Assembly (NCBI RefSeq): GCF_019399895.1
Contig: NC_091864.1
Span: forward strand, 10,704,001 to 10,768,000
Origin: Cardiocondyla obscurior
Lineage: Eukaryota; Arthropoda; Insecta; Hymenoptera; Formicidae
Length of the DNA: 64,000 bases
Direction: 5' to 3'
Under the pieces are notes generated by a model, which saw only the letters and a program-made list of their open reading frames with translations, made no database searches and had not been told where the DNA came from. Positions within the stretch are counted from its first letter, which is position 1. The number at the start of each line of letters is the position of its first letter. Of the stretch, positions 44,307-59,500 are shown in pieces. The translations under genes were made by a program, and so were the position numbers.

Positions 44307-47300
44307 GGAAGAAGAAGCGGAGCCCCTCCCGTTCGGAAGAAGCGCTCTCGGAATTCGTGCGTGTTGTCGTTCCCGAGAGAGAACGGCCTTTGTGTCCCAC
44401 GCACACAAGTTATTGTATTCTCGACGCGTATGGCCGATGGGAGTTCGTTATTACGCCTACTTCCGGTCGTCGCATGGATGACTCTCGGAGCATAGCAAAA
44501 ACGCGCATCCTGCGCAATCCGAATACCCTGAAATGTAGCAAGTATCGGTAACGTCGGTTTTTATTTGGGTAAAACACGATCGCGTACCGAGATCAATTTA
44601 TTATGCGTGTAGTTATTAAAAAAAAATATAATAATAATAAAGGCCTCTGCAATACGCGAAGTTATTTTAAAATTATGATCTTCTCGCAAAAGTATTGTTA
44701 CTTGAAATATAATTTTACCTGATCGAGTTTCGAAGGTGCTTATTCTTTCCTTAGAATTCCGGGTTCCGTGTGGAATTTTTCGGTTGCAGCTGCGTGCCTA
44801 ATCGATTTCGCCGGCTTGTCGGTATACAAATTCCGGCGATATAGAATGTATATTTTCACGTTTAGAGAAGCGTGAGCTGCCATTTATCACGACTATAACG
44901 ACAAACTCGGTGCACGGCGATTTTGCATATCCCATTACCGGATAAAATCTAATAAATTATTCAACGGAGTTTATTTGAATGGCCATAATTTTTCGTGACT
45001 TCCTTCAATTTTGGTCCAATTCGATCGGCACTTATCGTGCCGTGGCCGTCGCAATCTCGCGAGCGTATCGGCATATAGCATCGAATAGAACGTTCGTCCA
45101 TTTGACGCCGCGTTTTTCCTCTATAACTGGGGAGAGCGAGTCACGAGATTGCCTCGCAGCGACACACATGAAACACGCTCAACGTGCGCGGCCACGCGTA
45201 AATTCCGACCGATTCTCCAATTAACGCGTATCTTACGGTGCATCCCATCCTGGTAACACATCGAGAACATATACCTGGCCGAGAGTCATCCAATGTTCTG
45301 CGGTGACTTAAGCCGGTTTCACGCAGGTGTTTTAGTTTCAGAGCTGATGCTAAAGAAATAGAACGCGTACTTTTTTTTTTAATACATCAGTTTCCACATG
45401 TCATGGAAACAAAAGTCTTTTCAACATCACATTCATTGTACTTTAAAATCTACGAGACGTGTAGTATATAAAAAGTACATGCAAGTAATAAGTACTTTCC
45501 CTGTTAAATTATTTAAAGAGAAAAATTCTCGCCGATTTAATTAATTTTTAAAACTCGTCGGAATTTTTTTTTTCCGTTCCAAAAATCATTCGTATATATT
45601 TTTTTTCCGTTTAGTATTAATTATTAAATAGTTATTAAAATAATTTATACTTTAATAAAAATGATATGCCTGTTACCAAATATTTTTTTTATATTTTCGT
45701 GCATTCGTGTAATGACGAATCGACCGAAGAATCTATTATTGTACGACGCGGCGAAAGTGGGGCACGCGTCCCGTGTAAGTATGATACGGGCTTTCGGCCG
45801 CGTGCAACCGCGCCGTGGGGGAGTGCATTGACTCCTCGACTTGATAAACGTTGGCGAGCGAGGTGGAGTCGAGCCGAGTCGCGGTGCCGGGACGTCGTTT
45901 CCTCTCCGCGGGTTCGTAGACGAGAGAAAAAGCCCCCCCGCGCGTGCGAGAAAGGGCTCGGGAAAAGAGCTGCGGACGGGTCGTTGTCTTGAGATGAATT
46001 CCTATGCGAGCGCTCTCGATCCCCCTTTTTTTCCGCGACGAAGGGTTACGCGTAGTTGGTGCATTAAAAAAAAAATGCACTTGTCACCAACTCGAGTCAC
46101 AGACGAAAGGCGAAAGAACTGTCTGAAGTATGCCAAGTATTTGAAGGAAATAATCGCTTTCTCTTTTCCTCTCTTTTCTCGTGGACCTTCGATGACTCCT
46201 CGAAGGACTTCAATAAAATCGAGGGGGACGATGAAAAATTCGAAGCCCTACCATTGTGCCACTTCCGCCGATAGAATCACCCTTTGTACGCGTATAAGAA
46301 TTTAGCTCGGGGTATTAGCGATAAACTGCGGCGATTTATCATGATTCAATAGCATTCGATTGAACGAGACTCTTTGCAGCGCGACGATTTTGCCGAAATT
46401 AACCGTCGAAGTTTCATTGACGATAGAGCAAAAAAAAAAAAATGTATCCCGCGCGTGAATATAGTTATTACATAAAATTTACATTAAAGCCATCGACGTC
46501 TCGAAACTCAAGAGTCGCATTTGAAATATATATCGCCTCACGCGGCCGAGAGATCCTCGTTGCACACTGTTCCAATTATTATGGAGTTTTAAATCGGAGC
46601 AGTTAACGGTTTAATCGACTTTCCTTCGTGTCGTTCGCGCTGCATCGCGTTGCTACAATTTCACAACGCTCTAATTGCCGTGGTGCACCTTGTCCGGTGT
46701 ATCGCTTTTACGATATCGCGCCGCTAACGCATTTAACTCGTTTGGCACAGTAACACCGTTCGCTTCGACGACGAATTACCGGCAACGATAAAACGTTTTA
46801 TTTGACGCTTGACGCCACTTTTTTTTTTTTTTTTCTCCCTCCCCTTTTCTTTCTGAGAACCCTTAATCTCGAGGGAAGGAAATTCCCTATTGCGTCTATC
46901 TTCATGACCACCACCATGGCAACGAGAGCGACTGGACCGTTTCCTGCGTCGATAAAACTTCCCCTCTCGTCGCTGTCTGAATTATTAGGAGCCATCGTGC
47001 GTTCCGAGCCGGCGGGACGGGATACAAGTTCTTTAAAACCGACCAATCGCAATTAATTAGGGCCGGAAGCGCCGATTGGCCTCCTGGTAATTCACGAGAG
47101 GCCGTTGTTCGCAGACTATCTCCGTTCAGTCTCCCCACTACCTCGTCTCAGCTTAATGAACGGCTGCGCGATTCGCGATTACGTGACTTAAATATTAATA
47201 TTTTTAATGTGGAGCAAATATAATAACGGAAATTTAGAGCGCGACTCGCCGCAACTTTTTTTTTTCCATCGTGGTCGCGCTTGACTTCTTCAACGTTGGA

Positions 47301-50300
47301 ACCTCTCGCGTAACAATTATGTAAATTTTGTGTCGCGCGCGCACCTCGAAAATATATATTACTGATTTTAACAAAATTAAAGGTTAATCTAATCGAATTC
47401 TCGGCAACTTCCCTCGCGTAAGATCTGCGGGCCCTACAACGTTCGTTTTATATAACTTTGTAAGAACCGTGGAGGGAGCCTCTCACTGCTACGATCGTAT
47501 CAATAATGGTGCTGCCGGCTTTCTTTGAGAAGATCCAATAAAAGGTCGCCGGAATCCCCTAGGAATGCACGCGATGAAGATTTCTGAGGGATCGTTCCGT
47601 GAAGGGCGGATGTCTCCCTTTTCTTCAGGGGACGCCTGCTGGATCCCGCATTTTTTCGCATAGCGGGTCGCATTGTTTACGGCGTGAACGCGAACAGAGT
47701 CGTGACTCGGGCTACAAAAGATGCAACGCACGCCACCCCCTTCGCAGAAACGTAACATCGTTCTTGTCGCATTGCGTGAAAAACGCCGCGGGGGTGCATA
47801 TTTAATTCGTGTGACGGAATGTCGGGCAGGGTAAAGCGGCGCACGAGAAGACGTCGAACTCCGCGAGCGCCTTGTAACCCTTACGCAGAAATATATCGGT
47901 ATACAAAAATCACGTAACAAATTATCAACCTGCTTCGATAATAATTTACATCAATAATATCGCGACTTGAGAACCTTGCCGCGCTTATTCCGACCTTCTG
48001 ATATCTCGTTCATCCATCTGGCAAATTTTTATCTTTCCGTATATTACGCGGGCCGTTAATACCATACTTCGAAAGTCGTTAACGAGCTCCCGGAAATCGG
48101 TTTTTAAAGGACCAACGGTGCGTCCGGTTCATCTCCTCTGTTCGCGAGACATTTGAGCCGAGTGTAAAATCGTCCACGGGTCGTTACATCAATTCGGCCG
48201 GCTACCTGACGCGGCTCGTATTCGCGAGGAGGAATCGCCGGATATACTGTTACGGCGCAGCGTGCGGCTAACTGTAAAGCATCCACCGGCCGCGGTACGT
48301 GAGTCAAATCGTCGGCGGCAACGTCACCTGGCACACGAGGCCCCTCGCTGAGCGCTCGTTTGCCCCGGTCCCTCGTGGATTCGCATCGTAGCCGGAACAA
48401 CGCACGTGGCCGGCCTGCGTGCGGTGCGTGCGCCTGACTATCCTTCGCGGATTATTCCCGCGCGACTTTGTTCTCTTTCGTAACTAACGTTACTCGCGGG
48501 CCCGCTAATCCGGTTGGAACTGCCGGCTGGGAGACCCGAAGACACTCGCCCGGTGTTCCTTCGAACGACGTTGTTAACAAACATCCGAGCCAGAGCGATA
48601 ATAAGCACGATTCCACGCGGCCGAAATTCTTCGTCGCTCGTTTATTAATTCATTGATTATTTCGAAACTGGCGAGGGTTTGCCTCGGGACCGCGGATAAC
48701 TTACATCCGCGCGCGGCTGGATAATTGGCTCATTCGTACATGTCGCGCGAGAATCATTGTCGATCGGTTACTATACTCTCTCATCATTTTAACGCTTCGT
48801 CGCTTCTTCCCGTCCGACCAGCGGCAGCGTGCATTCATCTATTCAGCGCTTTCCCTCGTCTTTTTGCGTCTATCGTTCGTAGGTAGGTAGCTCGGTACCT
48901 GGCATGAAAGATCGGCGGCCACTTTGATTCCTATTATCGATAACGTCACGCGCCGGTCACGTCCTGGATGCGCAGGACGCACGCAATCGAGGACAGGGGA
49001 TTCTATCGCAAATGCGTATACGCATACACGCCGTGCGTCCTACTTGATACCAGTAATACACATCTGCACCAATAGCGACGACCTTATCAAGCGTGGATCT
49101 AGAAAAAAAAAAGTTGTATTCTTCACTCGCGCTAATCAAACGACTGCATTATTTATTTATTTATTTTTTGAAGCGGCGCATAAACGCCGGTTGATTATCA
49201 CGTCGCTAATCGCGCATCCGCGTCTGCTTTAATTAGATACACGGTGTATTAAAATATCTATCAATGAGGGGAATCTAATAATCTTGTGACGATCCCGTAA
49301 TTATGCAACAAGTATACAATTGCGTTAGTATCGATCGCGCCGCGGTCCAATTAACGACTCGCGATGAAAGCGCGATCGCGATACTGCATCCGTGTTTGTC
49401 GTTAGCGCGTCTCTGGCTCCGAAGAGCATTCAAGCGACGAAGTCTCGCGGATGTCGGCGCTGGATCATCGCGCGCGGAGAGGACGGGAATCACGGGAGCG
49501 GCAGAGAAGGCGGAGGGGACCTCGAGATGTGCCGTTAGTCCGGAGAATCACTCGGGGCACACGAGCCTAACCCATCTGCGAGAGGACGCGCCAGAAGAAA
49601 GGACGGAGACGCGCGCGCGTTCTCCTCTTGTTCTTATCTGAATCGGTATCGGGGTTTATATAAAAGAAATCCGTTTGAAAGGACAAAAAAGAAAAAAAAA
49701 AAAACTCCGCTACCTTCAAAAACTCATTTCTACGTCCGTAATTTTTGTAGAAATTGCCTGGCGAACATACGACTCATGGTTGACTCTAGGTCGACTTTGT
49801 TCGGTCCTTCCGGATGTTTTGTGAGGATATTAAAGTCGTGAATTCTTCTTTAACTCGGTCCGAGCACAAGCGGACTGATTGCCCGTTTGCGTTTAAAAAG
49901 AACGAGTCCCGAGAGGAGCGACGAGAGAGTCGCACGAGGCGTGAAATCTGAAACACACCGTTCGTGTTGTGATAGAATCGTTTCGCGCTCGTCGATTATT
50001 GCTCGTTTAAATTCGCGTCAAGCAGCAAACATAAAAGTAACTCAAGCTGACGCAAACACGTCGCTTTAACATTATCATATTTCCCCACGTTTTCTTGGAA
50101 ACTGCCTGCTCCCCGGCTCGCGAAGTATCCTCCGTGGTTGTCTAGGCGCGTCCTCGTTTCACAAAGGAATTGCAAAATGATTCTCTCTCCGGCTCGTGGT
50201 CGCGTTTGTATAAGTGCCGTCGGCCAGCGCGATGGGCGTTGTTTGCAAAACTTGGAAAACCACTTTTCCATCGTCACCGTCGGCGAGGTCGACGCGATGG

Positions 50301-53300
50301 CCTGAATAACATTTCACGCGATGGTAACGGTTTCAATATCAACATTCGCGTTTCCAGCCGATCGATGCTTTAACTAATCGAGCCGGATAAACTTATTGCA
50401 TTAAGAGCTCTTCTTATCGAAACATTTAACGAGCGTTTAGAAGAAAAAATAAGGGGGGAAAAAAAAGCACTACGTTTGAAAGCCATAACATTAACATAAT
50501 TAGAATATATTTATAAAGACGTTTTAATTTAAATCTAAGGGTCCAGCTTAGCTTTGCAAAGGAAACGTGGGTGTTTCTTTGTACTCGTCCTTTCTTCGTA
50601 CTTCTTTCTTAAAAAAAAAAAAAAAACATTTAAGTCGTTGCAACATGTCGCTTCACATTTACAAGCCGAACAAGTAAGAATCCGAAATGGTAACCCGGGT
50701 CGCGATGTCGCGACATTCCGAATCTCTGAATCACGCTTGCGGCGACAGTAGCTGCGAAGTCGTACGATCGTCGACCGATCGTCTCGTTTCCTATAATACG
50801 CGGTCTTGCTCAGATTTTCTGGGTCACGCGGTTCCGCGGTCTCCACCGGCCTTTCTATTTCAGTGCGTTGCTTACCGCGCGTACGCGGGTCATGCGTTTT
50901 CCTGCTCACGTGTACGGCCAGAAACGGCGAATTTGCTAAACGTGCTTACTAATCGCACGCACACCTTAATTATATTCAGCGTAATAGTTGCTTAGGAAAA
51001 TATACGTGTTACAGGTAACGGGAAAAAAAAAAAAAATAGATCGTAACATAAAATTATAATACTAGATTAAACAGATTCGATCGCTTGCAGCTGCGTGGCT
51101 CGGCGACGCCCCCGAGAACCGCGAAATACCTTAAGGGTCATTCGTTCACGTCGAAGCGTGACACGCGAAATTGTTCCAAATTCATTTTCGTTAAAGGGAT
51201 AGCCCAAAGGCGGTGGGCCACGAGCGCATTTAGCGGCTGGAGCGAAGCGAAACTCACTGTGCACGTTACGCTCGTCACGTTATTTTGTATCGGCTGACTT
51301 GGACCGGCCGCGCGCGCGTTCCCTTTGTTACAATTCGATTACCGCTTTCGTCCTGCATCTGCGTGCTCTCGAGCCGGGGTACCATTATGCACGTATGTTT
51401 TTCGGTGTCGGCTCAGCTGTCGTATTCGGACAACTCGCCGCGAGAGGCTCAGCGAGTAATCTGCTGCGGTTCCTCGAATGCATTACGTGCCCGATCGCTG
51501 GCTTATGAAATTCGACGTCGTACTTAAAGCCCTTTCTACGGCACATTACGTTATAGTGATACCCTGAACAACGGGAATCAAGATCAGTTTCAACAGAGGC
51601 TCTCTTCGTTTTTGTAGGCGAATGTAATAAACTTCAGTTTTATTTTCGGTTTCTCGTATGTATAAAATAATTATAGTAATACGACTGTATAGTAACAAGC
51701 TGTACGATATCCAGAAATTTTATTATTATAAATTAATATAGCATGCGATTGTGCTACCTCCAGTCACATAAAAATCGCGGTAACAAAATGCAAGCAGAGA
51801 CGGCGAATAATTTCCTCCGAGAGCGTCTCCTTGTGCATCGGGAAATCACGAAAGGGGTGGGAAATCATTGTTCTGCTAAGGGCAGGCTAATCTCTTAAAT
51901 CGTTCGTGGGGTAGGAAAGGCATCCAGGTGCTCCGTCGCCTTCGTCGACCTTCAGCGGTCTTCAGCTGGCTTTCGAATTGCCAGCGATCGGCAAGAGCCG
52001 TGCAGATAATTGCCACGCAGGTGCACGGCGCGGGTCCTTTATTACAAATACCAATCCTTAGAGCGTTGGATACGCACGCGTGCAGGTTTGCGAGCTTGGG
52101 TCTTCGCGGCTTGAACTTTCCTCCGCGGGGTTATTCGACAACGGCACAATAGCAGGCTGTAATAGACGCCCGGATCGTCTTGCAATAGGCGCAATTCTCT
52201 CTCGGATCGCAGAGTGACGTCATTATCTGAGATTTATTCCGTGACACACGGTGAAAGCTAAGCCAATGACGCATGCCGTTTTTATCGGCTGACACTTTGC
52301 GTCGTCATCGTCATCGTAGCCGGCTTTAAACAATAGCAAGAGCTCGCGGATTCTCATAGAGGTCCCTTCAGTCCCGCCGCAGTGATACGGGATTTCTTTT
52401 CGGCCACTTCTTAACCGGGAAGGCGCTTCCTGAGCCCAGCCGCGCGAGATAACGATCGACCATTGTGGGGCACAAAACGTACTGACAGTACAAACAACGC
52501 GTCACGGTCGCGCGGTGTTAATCGCGAGAGATAAGGCGGCTAGATAAGGGAGCCGATGTGGCCGCGATCGACGATACCGCGCGGAACACGTTCATTCATA
52601 CCTCTCTTTAGGAACTGACGGGCGCGTTAATTCACGCGTGGAGGCGATGATGAAGCCCGGTATCTTCCCATCGACTGTAATGATGAAGAGATCGACGCGA
52701 GGTAATCGCGCTATCAAAACAGAGCCGCCAACGGATGCGAATCGAGCGCGGACTCCCGTGGATTCGAAGACTTTTCGTTTCGAGCCGGTGAAACTCCGCG
52801 ATTTCTCCGGTGACTCGCGAATATTTCAGGTATTGCACTTTGCTCGAGCAGCGACATGATATACTAGTAGCGCCCATAGATATGCTAATAACGTCCATTA
52901 CGCGAGACACGCGTGCTCACAAGTATGTGCACTTTCGAATGTACGGAATACCACCAGCTGATTTGCCTTAGCAGAGATCTTTACGTCACTCTGTTAGTCA
53001 CGATTGCGCAATCGAGGGAGCTCTTGAGCGAAGGCTGGCGTCTGCGAGACGTTTCGAGGGAAATCAATCGAACTTTAGAGGCGATTTATGCGGGAAATTA
53101 CGAGCAGTAAGATAACGAAGTTTATCGCCACGAAATTGTTATAACTCCCGCGCGCACGGTATCCTCTATTTAAATCAAGCCTCTCTTAATACCACCGAGT
53201 TCTCATCCCGAATTGTTTAGTATAGTTAGCACCCGCAAAACAAACACGCGGTGCTTTGACATTTCGCTGAACTCCGCCGCGGGCGAGCATGCGATTACGC

Positions 53301-54994
53301 TTAATCGCCGGCTGCATTTAAAGACAAAGCAAGAGAAGAATCGAGTGAGATGCTGGCAGAATGGTTTCTCGTCGTTTGTTAATATCCGGCTCGATCAGGG
53401 ATGTTCAGTCGCGTCCGCTTCAGGATTCGCTTCGGGTGACTTTCCGCTCTTGTTCGAGCGCACGAAGCTCCAAAAGCGGCGCTCGCGCGAATATAAAATA
53501 TCAATTCTGTTTCCCACGTACAAGCATATTTATTATCGTCTCTAGTACCGCAGATCGCAGCGAGATTATGAAATTAATTCAGGCCAGCAGAGCGTCTCCT
53601 CGCGCCCGTCCTTATTATTTTTTTTTTCTTTTTTCCAATCGTGCCGTCCGCTTCGTTCGCGGGCTTCGATATATAAAATTATTACCTCAAACCGATCGCA
53701 CGTTTATCTGAAAACGCGGGAGATGAATAAACGTAGCCAACGGGCTTTATAATTAACTTGTTTGTTCATCGAGCAATAAAAGCAATGCGTTTGGCGTCGC
53801 ATTTTTGAGTCGGAAACCGGACGATGCGTGAACGCGGACATTAACGTTCGACAGATCAGCCGTGGCGAGAAGGAACGGGGGAAGGAATTGCAGATCACTG
53901 GGTTGAGAGAAAGAGCCAGACGTGATCCTTGGGCCGGCTCTTTCCGCGGCTCCTCCGTTTTTGCAGACATCGACAAGAGAGTGAGAGAGAGAGAAAAGGA
54001 GGGCAGACGCGAGGCCTTCGGGCTTCAATCTATTAACACGCCACAGCGATTACGCCGTCCTGATGACCCCGTGGGATTGCATCTCCGTCAGACAGTTCTT
54101 TCTACGGTGGCTGGTTGGGATGCCCTATCCTCATCCTTTTCTCTCTTATTCTCTCTTTCGTCGCTCTCGTCATCCTGACTCCGGGCTTGCCCCGGAACAA
54201 TAAACGGCGCATCGCTTGAGCAACAATGCCGTCTACACGTAATCTACATATGTAACTGTCTATTCTCTTGCACTTAGAATCTACGTGGAATACGTAACCT
54301 GCGCTGGCTGTACCTGTAATGGCTTTCTTTTCTTTCTTTCCTTCGTTTGTTAAGAAAAATTAACTGGAAGCACGTTTTATTATCGTCAAAAAGAAAGAGT
54401 AATATGTACTTTTTCGCCACTTCGCCGCTTGAAAATTCAGGATACGTGAAAAGTAATACACGGTATTATATTCGACAATAATATTCGTGTATACATTCTT
54501 TTACACAGCGTTAAAGATCGGACAGTCTGTCAGCCTTTCGACGTCATTAATCCCGCGATCTTTTATCAACGGGCGAGCGCGCAGTTAGCGTATCAAGTAA
54601 TAAAATTTGAGCTGTTACAAAATAATAAAAATAAAATTGGGATTTATTCTCATGATACAAAGAGAACCAAAAGGCAACTATTGGACAACAATAAAATCTC
54701 TACATTAAAAAATTTTTTTAATAGAGATACTGCTTAAATAGAAACGCTTCTTGGAAATCTTTTTTTTATTTTTTTTTATTTTATTTTTTTTTATTATATT
54801 GTAGAAGATATTATATGGTTTATTAGCCGTGACAGTTTCCAACAGTCGCAGGAAGTTTGAATGTTTGGAAAATAAAACGAATCGGGGGATACATTCCCGA
54901 TTAAGCGACGGTAACGGGAAGGATCGGTCGCGGGAAACGGCGAGGGGACGAGTTTCCGGTGTGCAGGATCGTAGCTAGTCCTTCGGCTCTTCTT

Positions 54995-55255
54995 TCACAT
55001 CCTTCTTTCATTGTGCACAAAGGATAAGGGCCACGGAATGGGGATGCCTTTTTCTTTACGGTCCGCAACATAGAAGGGTAGCTCGTTTTCTCGCCAGCTG
55101 ACGCCTATCTCCAGAAAGGGAAAGCCACTCTGCGACAAATCTTTTAAGAATTCAATGTCTCTTACAGAGTGCAATGACTCATCGTAAAACGATTCAATTT
55201 GACGACAGTTTGACGCAACGTATTCCTTTTTCCAGGAAAAAAAAAAAATTGACAA
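54995..55255 (-). CDS. Unassigned ORF, possible isolated exon or transposon fragment
   Basis: Unlike its neighbours this - strand frame has balanced, protein-like composition, with a Phe-Tyr-Asp-Glu-Ser stretch, Val-Ser-Trp-Arg-Glu and an Ile-Pro-Ile-Pro-Trp-Pro run near the end. A T12 tract on the coding strand followed by an AG at 55227-55226 could be a splice acceptor; the frame from 55225 to the TGA at 54995 is then about 76 codons. About 200 bp downstream on the same strand lies an A-rich run (about 54,763-54,797), which would also fit the tail of a retrocopy. I do not recognise the protein. Confidence 0.3.
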   Translation of the reverse strand: MSIFFFSWKKEYVASNCRQIESFYDESLHSVRDIEFLKDLSQSGFPFLEIGVSWRENELPFYVADRKEKGIPIPWPLSFVHNERRM

Positions 55256-56529
55256 AAATTATTTTACGAACAACGATTAAACTTTAACTATAATTTAGAC
55301 TATTTAAAGAGATAAAAGAGGCGCGATTATAGAAAGCATATTGCATTTGTTAGGATGACTAACTTATGAATTTAATACATTTTAATTAGGTAATTAATGC
55401 TATTCGCCAACCGCCGTAATAAGTTCGTGGAACAACGCGCGAAATTAAGGTATTAGTCATCGGGGACTTTAAAACCCGTCTCGACCACGACGAGCAAATA
55501 GAATGATTGCGTTCGAGGAAGGAAAAGAAATAAGAAAAAAAAAAGATAATCTCTTCCAGAAAATTCGTTCTATACGAATGGACGCGAAACTACGAAGTAG
55601 GACGATACACGTGAGTGTATGAATTATGCGCACACGGCCGATGAGAAACGTTGCGTCGGTTACAATCGTTGGCGTTGCATTATCTCTTATTAGAGCCCGA
55701 ACAGTGGTTAAGTATCGGAGGTTGGTGTGTTGCAACCTTGGAATTACGTTGCTGCTCGGCTTACACGAGTCCTGACGCACTCGCGTAATTCCTTCGCCGA
55801 CTCGCATCGAGTTCCGCGAGAACTCGCGTGATCGTCTGATTCGCAACAGGATGTTTTTATCACGTTCGTAATAAATATCATCGGTGGCAAAAGTCTGAAA
55901 TGAATCAATTGTTCCTTTCATTTGCGCGATCTCTCGTAGAGGATTAAATACGGATACCTATCTCTCGTAACAAATTCTATTTGGCAATAATAATTTAATT
56001 AAGAGTTCACTCGCGAAATTTATTTGAGATACTTTCGGAATATTTTCGTCAGAGGTATTTTACGCGTAAATTTTTTCGTCGTCGCCGGCTTTGTTTAGGG
56101 CAGATTAACCTAGACCCTTCTGCTCCTTCGTGCTAGTCTTTCCGCCGCAAGAGTGAAGGTAGCAATCACAACCGCATTGTATTCAAATGACGCCTCAAGG
56201 TTCACAAGTCTTCTCAGACGTGACATGGAAAAGAATTTTTTCATGAAGTTTATCGCTTCGCGTGAATTACCACGAGTCACCAAACGTAAAAAGACACCAT
56301 CGGAAAACTTATTAAACTTTATACAAAGTGCAAAGATTTTCTTCAAGCTGGTACTTCCTTATTTATAATTATAACAGCGAGGATGCAACGTTATTAAAAT
56401 AGACAAGAACTCTCGATATAAATCCGCGATATTTTTATTTTTATATCGTTATCGTTTATTATTATCTTGCTGCTGCTTCTAGCATCTAATTATTTTCGCC
56501 GCGTTCACTTACTGTGCACGTTACGCTTT

Positions 56530-56551
56530 AAAAAAAAAAAAAAAAAAAAAA
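56530..56551. repeat. A22 homopolymer
   Basis: An uninterrupted run of 22 A. Confidence 0.9.
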
Positions 56552-59500
56552 TAGTCCCGGTATTTCCGTCGGCGCAATATGGATTTACGAGAAATAACTC
56601 GAAGAGATATATGAATCATAATATTTGCGCGGCTGCATAAAACATTCGCCGGTGGAAAACGCCGGCCGACATTCCGCGGCTGAAAATGTATGCACATTTA
56701 TTACAGGCAACCGCCGTAATTGTGTGTACGCGCGACACGTAACGTCGATTATGACTAGCAGTAACGTATGCGCGCCGGCAAAAAGTTAATGAGAAGGAGC
56801 TCGCTTGCCCGACGCGTGACACGCGCTTTACGCGTAAACGGGAGCGCGAAGGGCCAGGTCGACGAGCGCGTGACCCTTTAGACGAATTAATACGCGAGGT
56901 GACAAAATCAGAGTACATTATTTCAGCAAATTCCTAGCGTTAAACACCGTGCATAAATAGTAATAAATAATCTATTCTTCGAGCACTTAAGGGCAGTAAA
57001 GTGCAGCGACACGGAATCGCCGCATAAATAATTAATGAGACCCGGAGAAAGGGTTAGGGTCCGCGGACTGCGTAAATACATCACTGCAGGGCCCTCGATT
57101 TCCCAGCAGGGAGGCCTCTCTTAACACTCTCCTCCGAAAGAGTAAAAGAGAGGAAGATATAGGCAGAAAGAGAGCGCGACGTAGCAGGCGCGCGATCCGA
57201 GCGAGAGCGAGCGATCGTTCGCCATTTATTTACTCCTGGATTTAATCGCATCCGCCGACCGCCGTTTCCTGTCGCTACGGGCAGCCCGTTTCTTACGCGT
57301 GGAGGGCATTAGAAAAATATCAGTCGGCCGAGTCGCTCGAGACGAGGTAATAACGTCGCTCGGACGGTCCCGCGGCGGCGGGAATCTGAAATTGACGGTC
57401 GCGGCAGCGATTTCGTAATTGCCCTACCTTTCTACGCGCTTGCCCTTACCGCTCCGTTCGATTACAGACCTCGACGCGGTACCTATATACATGTGTCCGT
57501 TCTGCAGAAAGAGAAACTGGACTGCCACTTTTCAATATAGAAAATAAGCGAGGGGCCAAAAGAAGGGGGGAGGAAACTATCGCGACGCGGATACCGCGGA
57601 ATAGGCTCCGCTTCGCCGCAACACTTTCGCTTCGGTCCAGCTTCTTACGCGGATTCCGGAGCGCCACGTCTCATATTCCTAAAAAGCGATCGCTTTGTTC
57701 CGCGGCTGGCACGAAGCGCCATGCCGTAAACGTCATCCGGTTTCCTTCGAATGCATAACCCCCGAGGATTTATCGTTTACGCGAAATTGCACTGGCCGTT
57801 CTGTGCCCATGATCCCGAAGTCAGCCGACCTGCGTATCGTCGCGCCAACGTCGAGTCGCGGGAAAGATCGAAGCGTTATTGTTCGCGACGGGTCGACGTA
57901 CCGTAAGTTCGCATCGTAAGCGGATTCAAAGAAGTGGCCACGGGAAATCACCCGCGAGTTTAATTCCCGAATGATAATTGTGCCTTGGACGTGTTTCCAC
58001 GTTTAATGTTTTGAGGAAGAAACTGTGGGAGAATCTACCAACTTTCTACGCGGATCTAATTAAGACCGGCCTAATTATCGTCCCAAATTCTACTTTTCGA
58101 TCTTGCAAATGTTCCTTCCCGCTCCACTGGCGGCATTGTACCGCAGGTTCCGCGAGACGATTAATCGTCCGATCGGCCTTTAGCTGCGTTACTTTTTTTT
58201 TTTTTTGTGACCGAAGATGCAATCGGAGGAAACCACGGCGGCATCGCACGGCTCTGATGGATATCTGCCTGTAAAAATTAACATACACCGGGGAAGCGGG
58301 GGTAATGACCGACTAGCCTGGCGAGATCTTCGGTAAGAGTGTGCGTGCGTATCGGCGACGCAGCGACGACGTGTTGCGCTAAGCTCGCCTCGCGATTCTC
58401 GATTCGCGTCGTCGTGCAGGGTCAACGTTCGGATACATCGTATTTCTTTGCAACACGGCTGGAATTGATCGGCGCTAAACGCGGCTAGTTTGTGCGGTGC
58501 ACTTACTTGGCCGGCCGATAGCCGGCACTTGAGCATGCACGTGGAAAAGCGGTCGAGTGGCCGGCCGGGACTCCAAAATGAGTGTTTTGGATAACAGATG
58601 GTGTGGCTAATGTTACGTTTAATCACCGAAAAAAAATAAAAGAAAAGAGATAAGAACCAACGCGCTAGTAAAATTACGGGATTAGAAATAACTACTTACC
58701 TCAAAATCGAAATAAATAAAAGAATATTCTTTTCTAATAATGAAAAACGTTGTAACGCTTTTTCGCCAAAGTAAAATTTCTAAACCAGGCTTTGTACTCG
58801 CTGAAATAAAAAGTAATTAATTCATTTATTATTATTATTATTTTAATTCTATAATTTATCAGTTTATTAATTACGAGTTAAGTGAAAAATCCCGCGTGAT
58901 GCTAAAGCGAGTCATTATTTAAACTCCTGGAAGAAATAAGAAAAAAAGAAGGCGTATTCTTTGCATAATGTATATTTGCAGCGCGGACTTTAGTAGTCCC
59001 TTAGCCTTGCCTCGGGTCTCTTACACCGCCGAGTTTATACCCCGCGGAATATACTACTGGGAAGAGAAATATGCTATTCATACACACCGTCGGCCGTATC
59101 TCGTCTGGTCATACGTTCGCGCGGTATCGCCCGGGCTCAAATGGGTTTAGAATTACAAGACAAAGTGAGTGGACCGAGTGCATTATCGCATGCGCTGACG
59201 TCGTGAGACCCGCCGCTCAATTATGCAGCCGGGTGTCAGCTTTCCTCTCGTTTCTCCGTCTTTTTTCTTTCTCCCTCACCGCCCCCTCGCTGCACCCGCG
59301 GTATTTGCGTTATCACATCTGGACTATCGATTCCGAGAATATCTAGGACCCTTCTCGCGAGAAAGACGATCTCGAGCGTAATAAGGTATGCACGCGCTCT
59401 TTCACGAGGTGCACATTTAAATTAGGACCGCATTGACAATGAGTCGACGACGAAACGCTAACGTCTTATTGCACATTAAAACGCGATCATCCGAAAATTT

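Noticed and set aside
44155..44551. Several overlapping frames on both strands with poly-Lys or poly-Phe
   Set aside because: All are built around the A20 homopolymer at 44287-44306.
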